DNA from: Verrucomicrobiales bacterium
Lineage (GTDB): Bacteria; Verrucomicrobiota; Verrucomicrobiia; Limisphaerales; UBA9464
Direction of reading: 5' to 3'
Length of the DNA: 33,545 nt
NCBI GenBank assembly: GCA_027488845.1
Contig: JAIYBC010000008.1
Location: 1 to 33,545, forward strand
The notes under the pieces were generated by a model. It did not search any database. It was not told the origin of the DNA and saw only the letters and a list, made by a program, of their open reading frames with translations. Positions 8,745 through 14,142 of the stretch are shown here, piece after piece. Positions within the stretch are counted from its first letter, which is position 1; each line of letters begins with the position of its first letter. The translations under genes were made by a program, and so were the position numbers.

Positions 8745-9842
8745 TCAGAGCGCGTCGAGGATCCGGTCGAGGTTCACGTGCTTGGAGATGATCTCCTGGA
8801 TGAGCGAGATCTTCTGCACGTCGTCCGGCCGGGTCTTGATGATGAGGTCGTGGACCTCGGAGGCGGCCCGGTAGCTGTCCTGGCTGGCCTTGAGCACGGG
8901 GCATGGGAATCCGCGGAGCTGCTTGAGGACGGTGTCGGACGGCTTGACGTCGTCCGACAGCACGATGCCGGCGATGGGTTCCTTGGAGGACTTCAGCCAG
9001 TCGGCGGCGGCGGCGATGATGTCCTCGCGGTCGGCGGGGACGATGAGCAGGACGCCGGGCTTGAGGATCTCGCGGGCGCGGGCGGCGCCCATGGCCCCGA
9101 CGACGACGCGGCTGACGATCTGGGTGAGGGGCGGCTTGCCGGCGACGATCTCGGCCTGCAGTTCGTCGGCGATGGCGCCGAGGGTCGGCCGGGAGAGCAT
9201 CGGCTGGTAGGGGACCACGCCGAGCAGTTCGAGACCCTTGCGCTTGAGACCCCGTTGGGCGAACTCGGTGATGTAGTCGAGCTTCTCGGGGAGGACCTTG
9301 TTGATGATGACGCCGATGACCTGGGCGCCCTCCTGCTTGAAGAGGGCGTGGTTCATGACGGTCTCGTCGATGGGCTGTCCGATGCCGCCGCGGGTGACGA
9401 TGACGACCTTGGAGTTGAGCAGCTTGGCGACGGCGGCGTTGGAGAGGTCGAAGACGCTGCCGACGCCGGCGTGTCCGGTGCCCTCGCAGAGCACGAAGTC
9501 CTTTTCCCAGGCCACGCGGTCGAAGGCCTTGTGGATGCGTTTGACGAGCGCCTCGAGGTTGGCGGACTGCAGGTATTTCCGCGTGAAGTCCGGTTCGACC
9601 GCGATGGGCGACATGTCCACCAGCGGGCAGTTCAGGCGGAAGACGCGGTCCATGATGACGGCGTCCTCGTCGATCTTCTGCTCGTCGATCTCCACGAAGC
9701 GTTGGCCGACCGGCTTGATGTAGCCGACGCGGCCGTAGCGGCGCTGGAGCGCGGCGAGCAGGCCGAGCGAGGTGGTGGTCTTGCCGTCGTTCTGGCGGGT
9801 CGCCGCGATGAAGACGCGGGGGGTGAGGGAATTCTGGAGCAT
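8745..9842 (-). CDS. P-loop/DRTGG-domain protein, equivalent of the N-terminal part of long phosphotransacetylases
   Basis: This 365-residue protein has a BioD/cobyrinic-synthase-like P-loop domain (RQNDGKTTTSLGL, about residues 16-28) followed by a region resembling a DRTGG domain (about 215-320). In E. coli-type Pta these two domains precede the catalytic domain in one chain and are linked to allosteric control. Here they are a separate gene on the same strand as the catalytic pta, with three small genes between them. It starts 10 bp after the preceding stop, consistent with the last gene of one operon. The start MLQNSLTPRVFIAATRQNDGK is natural for the family. I infer a regulatory role toward Pta; an independent function cannot be excluded. 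Confidence 0.85.
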   Translation of the reverse strand: MLQNSLTPRVFIAATRQNDGKTTTSLGLLAALQRRYGRVGYIKPVGQRFVEIDEQKIDEDAVIMDRVFRLNCPLVDMSPIAVEPDFTRKYLQSANLEALVKRIHKAFDRVAWEKDFVLCEGTGHAGVGSVFDLSNAAVAKLLNSKVVIVTRGGIGQPIDETVMNHALFKQEGAQVIGVIINKVLPEKLDYITEFAQRGLKRKGLELLGVVPYQPMLSRPTLGAIADELQAEIVAGKPPLTQIVSRVVVGAMGAARAREILKPGVLLIVPADREDIIAAAADWLKSSKEPIAGIVLSDDVKPSDTVLKQLRGFPCPVLKASQDSYRAASEVHDLIIKTRPDDVQKISLIQEIISKHVNLDRILDAL

Positions 9843-9852
9843 TGGATGGGCT

Positions 9853-10200
9853 TCAGCGGCCGGGATTGGTGGTGGCAGGCTTCATTGCCGGCGTGGACCC
9901 AACTGAAGGATCCCTGTCCGGTCCGTTTCGGTGACCCCGGTCATTGGTGAGCGCAAGGCCAAGCCAGCAGGCAAGAAAGGCGAGGCCCACGACGCCATGC
10001 AGATATCTGCCCGCGCGGATCGTGATGAAGATCCCCAAAAAGGCTCCGGACACGATGATCGGGACCGACCAGGCGTCTGCGGACTGCACTTTGCAGGATA
10101 CCAGGACCTCCCGGATTCCAACTCCGCCCAACGCCAAGAACGTGGCCAGCGTTGGGAGTCGCCGGTCGTTGGAAGGTGAGGCAGATGGACGAAGGTTCAT
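9853..10200 (-). CDS. Small membrane protein of unknown function, third gene of the zeta-kinase cassette
   Basis: The 115-residue protein is not one I recognise. It has two convincing hydrophobic stretches, WSVPIIVSGAFLGIFITI (about 45-62) and LHGVVGLAFLACWLGLAL (about 67-84), and a possible third around LPTLATFLALGGVGI (15-29). The C-terminal 30 residues are polar and Pro/Arg rich. The start codon overlaps the stop of the 55-codon gene upstream in ATGA (10200-10197), and the next gene begins 10 bp after its stop. GC is lower than in flanking genes. The coupled organisation and hydrophobic pattern argue that it is real. Function is unknown; a membrane partner or effector of the neighbouring kinase is speculation. 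Confidence 0.6.
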   Translation of the reverse strand: MNLRPSASPSNDRRLPTLATFLALGGVGIREVLVSCKVQSADAWSVPIIVSGAFLGIFITIRAGRYLHGVVGLAFLACWLGLALTNDRGHRNGPDRDPSVGSTPAMKPATTNPGR

Positions 10201-10364
10201 CGCGGCTGAGCGTCTGGCTTGGGCGGCGTGGCGAAGGTTGGAGAGGTCGTGAGCAGCGGCAGTCCCAAGCGGGCATTTTCCTCGCGAAGCTTCCGTGCGA
10301 CCCGTTCAAACGCCCGCTGCGCCTTTTCGATCTCTTCAACGATGCGTCGGTCTTTTGTGCTCAT
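10197..10364 (-). CDS. Small basic helical protein (55 residues), candidate antitoxin or partner of the zeta-type kinase
   Basis: This short gene runs from ATG at 10364 to TGA ending at 10197. It is joined at both ends: its ATG overlaps the stop of the kinase gene (ATGA at 10364-10361), and its own stop overlaps the start of the membrane-protein gene (ATGA at 10200-10197). The product begins MSTKDRRIVEEIEKAQRAFE and continues with a charged helix through LREENARLGLPLL, then a Pro/Thr-rich tail. Small proteins with a helix followed by an LGxP-type turn are common beside zeta-like toxins, which suggests an antitoxin role, but I cannot confirm homology. The double overlap makes it very unlikely to be a chance frame. 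Confidence 0.65.
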   Translation of the reverse strand: MSTKDRRIVEEIEKAQRAFERVARKLREENARLGLPLLTTSPTFATPPKPDAQPR

Positions 10365-10951
10365 GGAATTCGGAGACCATTCCTGCGGAACAGTGGCATC
10401 AGGCCCGAAGGAGGCATCGAGCGTTGGTCGGCCAGATGTCCCGGAGGACTGGTTTGATTGTTCCAGACGAACCAGAGGTCGGCAATCGGCGCATAAAGGT
10501 TGGAGAAGTTCACAACACCTCGTTCAAAGCGCCGACGAACATCCAGCTCCGGAACGTGATGGCCGCCTTTGCTGACCCTTTCCCCAACCCGGGCAACCGC
10601 GAGGTCTGCATCCGGCAGGAAAAGAAAGTGGATGACCATTTCATACCCGGCTTTCGCCGCCCGGAAAAGTGGCAGGTAGGACTTCCCGCTCAGTGTCGAC
10701 TCGATCGCAAATCGAACCTGCCCTTGGATCATGGCATCGAACTCATCGAGGAAGATCCGGGCTGCCTTTCGCGCGGCAAGTTCCGGATTGAGCGGGGAAA
10801 CTCCGGCTGCAATCAGGTCTGCGTTGAGAAAGCGCTCTACCCGGGCCTCGTTCGGCAAGAATTCCTTCGCAAACGTGGTCTTTCCCGCGCCGTTGCACCC
10901 GGCGATGACGATCAGCCTGGGGCGTTCGGTTCCTTGGTTCGCGAGTCCCAC
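10361..10951 (-). CDS. Zeta-toxin-like P-loop kinase
   Basis: The 196-residue protein belongs to the zeta toxin/UDP-N-acetylglucosamine kinase-like group of P-loop kinases. It shows Walker A IAGCNGAGKTT (about residues 16-26), the substrate-side segment FLNADLIAAGVSP with its conserved aspartate, FAIESTLSGK, and the arginine-rich lid RVSKGGHHVPELDVRRRFERG. Zeta toxins phosphorylate UDP-GlcNAc and block cell-wall synthesis; many chromosomal relatives have untested substrates. The start is GTG at 10951: an in-frame stop lies two codons upstream, and AGGTGA is positioned just before it, overlapping the pta stop, so pta and this gene are coupled. GC is lower than in the flanking genes. The last 25 residues are unlike the family core. 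The two downstream small genes overlap in series. Confidence 0.88.
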   Translation of the reverse strand: MGLANQGTERPRLIVIAGCNGAGKTTFAKEFLPNEARVERFLNADLIAAGVSPLNPELAARKAARIFLDEFDAMIQGQVRFAIESTLSGKSYLPLFRAAKAGYEMVIHFLFLPDADLAVARVGERVSKGGHHVPELDVRRRFERGVVNFSNLYAPIADLWFVWNNQTSPPGHLADQRSMPPSGLMPLFRRNGLRIP

Positions 10952-10959
10952 CGTTCACC

Positions 10960-12015
10960 TCACAGGTCGCCGGGCAGGTTCACGCCGGAGCCGGGGTAGA
11001 GCTTCTGGTACTCGATGCTCTGGAGGCCGACGATGGCGGCCACGCCGAGGATGTCGTGGGCGCTGCTGCCGCGGGAGACGTCCGCGGCCGGACGGTCGAG
11101 TCCGAGCAGGATCTGGCCGTAGGCGTTGGCGCGGGCGACGTGCTGGATGAGCTTGCTGGCGATGTTGCCCGAGTTGAGGTCGGGGAAGATGAGCACGTTG
11201 GCGTGTCCGGCCACCTTGCTGTCGGGGAGCTTGCGGGACGCGATCTCTGGGATCAGCGCGGCGTCCACCTGGAGTTCCCCGTCGAAGTCGGCCTCGAAGC
11301 CTTCCTCCTGGGCCTTCTGCTGGGCGAGGCCGGTGGCCGCCTTGACCTTCATCAGGCTGGGCTGCGTGGCGCTGCCCTTGGTCGAGTAGCTGAGCAGGGC
11401 GACGCGCGGACGGACGCCGGAGATCTGGCGGGCGAGCTTGGCGGTGGACACCGCGATGTCGGCCAGCTGGTCGACGCTGGGTTCCGGGATGACGCCGCAA
11501 TCGCCCATGAACAGCACGCCCCGCTCACCGAAGCGGGTGTCCTCGACCTCCATGACCATGCAGGAGGAGGCGGTGGTGGTGCGGGGTGCGACCTTGATGA
11601 TCTGGAACAGCGGCCGGAGCACGCTGCCGGAGATCTCGTTGGTGCCGGAGACCATGCCGTCCGCCTGCTTCATCGCCACCATCATGGCTCCGAAGTAGTT
11701 CAGCTTCGTCATGGCTTCCCGTGCCTCCTGCTCCTCGATGCCCTTGCCGCGGCGGAGCAGCATGAAGCGCTTCACGAAGCTCTCGAGGTCCGGGCTCTCG
11801 GCCGGATTGATGAGCCGGATGCCTTCGAGCGAGACGTTGAGGCCGGCGGCGGCCTCCTTGATCTTCGCGCGGTCGCCCAGGAGGATCGGCACGCCGAGGC
11901 GCAGCGCGAAGAATTGCCGTGCGGCCTGGAGGACGCGCGGCTCGGTACCCTCGGGAAACACGATCCGCTTGGGATGCCGCTGGAGTTTTTCGATGACGCC
12001 TCCGATGAAACGCAT
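10960..12015 (-). CDS. pta: Phosphate acetyltransferase (catalytic domain form)
   Basis: Pta interconverts acetyl-CoA and acetyl phosphate. The 351-residue protein is the short form, comparable to the catalytic domain alone (about 330 residues). Typical features are FPEGTEPRVLQAA near the N-terminus, DGMVSGTNEISGSVLRP with the conserved substrate loop, GDCGVIPEPS, LSYSTKGSATQP, and LIFPDLNSGNIASKL with GQILLGLDRP near the C-terminus. The ATG at 12015 (MRFIGGVIEKL) is preferred; the frame continues 31 codons upstream without conserved sequence. The stop lies 8 bp from the GTG of the zeta-type kinase. Its usual regulatory half is encoded three genes downstream. No ackA is nearby. It is divergent from rpmB. 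Confidence 0.95.
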   Translation of the reverse strand: MRFIGGVIEKLQRHPKRIVFPEGTEPRVLQAARQFFALRLGVPILLGDRAKIKEAAAGLNVSLEGIRLINPAESPDLESFVKRFMLLRRGKGIEEQEAREAMTKLNYFGAMMVAMKQADGMVSGTNEISGSVLRPLFQIIKVAPRTTTASSCMVMEVEDTRFGERGVLFMGDCGVIPEPSVDQLADIAVSTAKLARQISGVRPRVALLSYSTKGSATQPSLMKVKAATGLAQQKAQEEGFEADFDGELQVDAALIPEIASRKLPDSKVAGHANVLIFPDLNSGNIASKLIQHVARANAYGQILLGLDRPAADVSRGSSAHDILGVAAIVGLQSIEYQKLYPGSGVNLPGDL

Positions 12016-12116
12016 GGACGCAGGTTGGAGCAGTCCGGGAAGCCGGACAAGGGTGTGGACGGCGTTTCGGAGGCCTTCACCGGGGGTCGTTCCCGGAGGT
12101 TGAACCAAAAAGGTTC

Positions 12117-12146
12117 TTGCGCCATCGGGTCGCGCACTGGTACTTC
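12117..12146 (+). promoter_or_regulatory. Possible promoter for rpmB
   Basis: TTGCGC (12117-12122) and TACTTC (12141-12146) are 18 bp apart, 33 bases upstream of the rpmB ATG. The match is modest but resembles the TTGCAY/TACGGN pattern seen for rnpB and ctpA. A small hairpin GAACC-AAAAA-GGTTC lies just upstream (12102-12116). Confidence 0.35.
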
Positions 12147-12178
12147 CACCGCTCCTTTAAACGAGAAAGTTCCGATTT

Positions 12179-12445
12179 ATGGCACGTATTTGTCCGCTGA
12201 CGGGTCGCCGCCCGGTGAAAGGCAATCACATCTGGCGCTCCGGTAAGGCGAAGAAGAAGGGTGGTATCGGTACGCACGTTACCGCCATCACCAAGCGCCG
12301 GTTCTTCCCGAACCTGCAGCGCGTGAAGGTCCTCCTGCCCTCGGGCGAGGTCCGTTTCATCCGCGTTTCCGCCAAGGCCCTGAAGGCCGGCATGGTCACC
12401 AAGGCGCCCAAGCGCACCTGGAAGAAGGCCGCTGTCGCGGCCTGA
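12179..12445 (+). CDS. rpmB: 50S ribosomal protein L28
   Basis: This 88-residue basic protein has the L28 hallmarks: MARICPLTGRRPVKGN at the N-terminus, then TKRRFFPNLQRVKVLL and a VSAKALKAGMV segment. It is a component of the large ribosomal subunit near the E site. The length is slightly above the common 63-80 residues, with an Ala/Lys tail. The gene stands alone, divergent from pta and closed by a strong terminator at 12471-12507; rpmG, a frequent neighbour elsewhere, is not here. Only a weak purine-rich stretch (GAGAAAG) precedes the ATG. Confidence 0.97.
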   Translation: MARICPLTGRRPVKGNHIWRSGKAKKKGGIGTHVTAITKRRFFPNLQRVKVLLPSGEVRFIRVSAKALKAGMVTKAPKRTWKKAAVAA

Positions 12446-12470
12446 ACGGCCGCTTCCGTCCCTTTTCGAC

Positions 12471-12507
12471 ACAACCTCGGGGTCAAAAGCCCCGGGGTTG
12501 TTTTGTT
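12471..12507 (+). terminator. Rho-independent terminator of rpmB
   Basis: ACAACCTCGGGGT (12471-12483) pairs with GCCCCGGGGTTGT (12489-12501) across a CAAAA loop, with G-U pairs the only deviations, and is followed by a T-rich tail (TTTTGTT). It starts 26 bases after the rpmB stop. Confidence 0.9.
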
Positions 12508-12527
12508 CTGCCTTGGGGGTTGGGTTC

Positions 12528-12586
12528 GTTGAGGGGTGAAAGGTTGATTGAGGGTGAAGGGTTGAACGGATGAAGGGTTGAACGGG
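12528..12586. repeat. Degenerate TTGAAGGG-type octamer array (left arm)
   Basis: Several imperfect copies of the octamer TTGAAGGG (variants TTGAGGGG, TTGATTGAGGG, TTGAACGG) run on the plus strand after the rpmB terminator. They are in the opposite orientation to the clean array at 12693-12756, so the two could pair. The spacer 12587-12692 holds no gene I can support. Confidence 0.6.
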
Positions 12587-12692
12587 GCTGGCGCCGTTGC
12601 TGGGGCCGTGAGCATGGCCTTGGTGCGTTTTGGTTTTGCGGTCATTCTTCTCCCACTCCATCCCTGCATCCCCAACCTCCCGAGCGCTTTCA

Positions 12693-12756
12693 CCCTTCGA
12701 CCCTTCGACCCTTCGACCCTTCAACCCTTCAACCCTTCAACCCTTCAACCCTTCAA
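12693..12756. repeat. Octamer array: three CCCTTCGA and five CCCTTCAA units directly upstream of hemL
   Basis: Eight exact 8-bp units occupy 12693-12756: three CCCTTCGA, then five CCCTTCAA. The array ends 11 bases before the hemL ATG and leaves no room for a Shine-Dalgarno site. The same octamer in the other orientation (TTGAAGGG) forms the array after ndh at the window end. This region (12446-12767) otherwise contains only the rpmB terminator and the degenerate left array. Confidence 0.95.
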
Positions 12757-12767
12757 CTCCCCCGCCC

Positions 12768-14048
12768 ATGCGCACCCAGTCCGAGTCGCTGTTCTCCGAG
12801 TCGCTGAAGCACATCCCAGGCGGGGTGAATTCGCCGGTGCGCGCCTTCCGTGCGGTGGGGGGCACGCCGTTCTTCGTCCAGTCGGCCCGTGGGGCCCGGA
12901 TCACCGACGTGGATGGCAACGAATACATCGACTACGTCGGCACCTGGGGACCGGCCATCCTCGGACATGCGGCCCCGGGGATCATCGAGGCGGTGAAGGC
13001 GGCGGCCGATCGCGGCACCAGCTTCGGCATTCCCAATCCGATGGAGCCGGCCCTGGCGAAGCGTGTGAAGTCGATGGTGCCTTCGGTGGAAAAGATCCGG
13101 TTCTGCAACTCCGGCACCGAGGCGACGATGTCGGCCATCCGATTGGCCCGCGGTTTCACCGGCCGTGACGCCATCCTCAAGTTCGACGGCTGCTACCATG
13201 GACATGCGGATTCGCTGCTGGTGAAGGCCGGGTCCGGCGCGCTGACGCTCGGGAACCCGGATTCCGCGGGGGTGCCGGCGGACTTCGCGCGCCACACGCT
13301 GGTCCTGCCCTTCAACGATCCCGAAGCGCTCCGGGCCGCCTTCGAGGAACACGGCTCCCGGCTCGCCGCGGTCATCCTTGAAGTCGTCCCCGCCAACGCC
13401 GGCCTGTACCTGCCCCGGCCCGGCTTCCTCGAACTGCTCCGGGAACTGACCCTCCAACACGGAACCCTGCTCATCGCCGACGAGGTCATGACCGGCTTCC
13501 GTCTGGGGCCTGCCGGCGCTCAGGGGGTGTTCGGGCTGACACCGGACCTCAGCTGCTTCGGCAAGATCATCGGCGGCGGCTTGCCGGTCGGGGCCTTCGG
13601 CGGCCGGGCCGACGTCATGGACCGCCTCGCTCCGTTGGGACCCGTCTACCAGGCCGGGACCCTGAGCGGAAACCCGTTGGCGATGGCCGCCGGGTTGGCC
13701 GCGCTCGACGGATTGGAGTCCTCGGACGCCTGGAATCGCCTGGAGACGCTCGGACTCCAGCTCGAGGCCGGGATGGTCGCGGCCGCGAGGTCGGCGGGGG
13801 TGGCGGTCACCTGGCAGCGGATCGGGTCGATGTTCTGCGGGTACTTTTGCGAAGGCCCGGTCTGGAACCTCGCCGACGCCATGAAGTCCGACCGCGCCCG
13901 GTTCGCGCGGTTCTTCCACGGCATGCTGGACCGCGGCGTCTATTTCGCCCCGTCGCAGTTCGAAGCCGGATTCATCTCGACGGCCCACGGCGACGCCGAG
14001 ATCGAGGCGACCGTCCGTGCCGCGTCCGAGGTGCTGAAGACACTCTGA
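12768..14048 (+). CDS. hemL: Glutamate-1-semialdehyde 2,1-aminomutase
   Basis: This PLP enzyme makes 5-aminolevulinate in the C5 tetrapyrrole pathway. The 426-residue length is standard. It starts MRTQSESLFSESLKHIPGG, with GGVNSPVRAFRAVGG typical of the family. The cofactor aspartate D238 lies in DEVMTGFR and the Schiff-base lysine K266 in GKIIGGGLPVGAFGG. FDGCYHGHAD is the expected active-site segment and AGTLSGNPLAMAAGL is also conserved. The ATG at 12768 follows octamer repeats closely, so its promoter must lie within or before the repeats. The PVC dehydrogenase gene follows after 94 bp; no other haem-synthesis gene is adjacent. Confidence 0.97.
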   Translation: MRTQSESLFSESLKHIPGGVNSPVRAFRAVGGTPFFVQSARGARITDVDGNEYIDYVGTWGPAILGHAAPGIIEAVKAAADRGTSFGIPNPMEPALAKRVKSMVPSVEKIRFCNSGTEATMSAIRLARGFTGRDAILKFDGCYHGHADSLLVKAGSGALTLGNPDSAGVPADFARHTLVLPFNDPEALRAAFEEHGSRLAAVILEVVPANAGLYLPRPGFLELLRELTLQHGTLLIADEVMTGFRLGPAGAQGVFGLTPDLSCFGKIIGGGLPVGAFGGRADVMDRLAPLGPVYQAGTLSGNPLAMAAGLAALDGLESSDAWNRLETLGLQLEAGMVAAARSAGVAVTWQRIGSMFCGYFCEGPVWNLADAMKSDRARFARFFHGMLDRGVYFAPSQFEAGFISTAHGDAEIEATVRAASEVLKTL

Positions 14049-14142
14049 CCCGGCCAAAGGCACGGAGCAGGGAGTCGGGAGCCGATACGGCTTCGGGAGA
14101 ATTGGTGATTACCGGTGCGTCGTGTCCGTCTAGGTTCGGACC

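Noticed and set aside
7536-9950. An 804-codon open frame on the plus strand
   Set aside because: It is antisense to ctpA and the P-loop/DRTGG gene, has Val/Asp/Gly/Leu-rich low-complexity composition typical of GC-rich shadow frames, and no domain.
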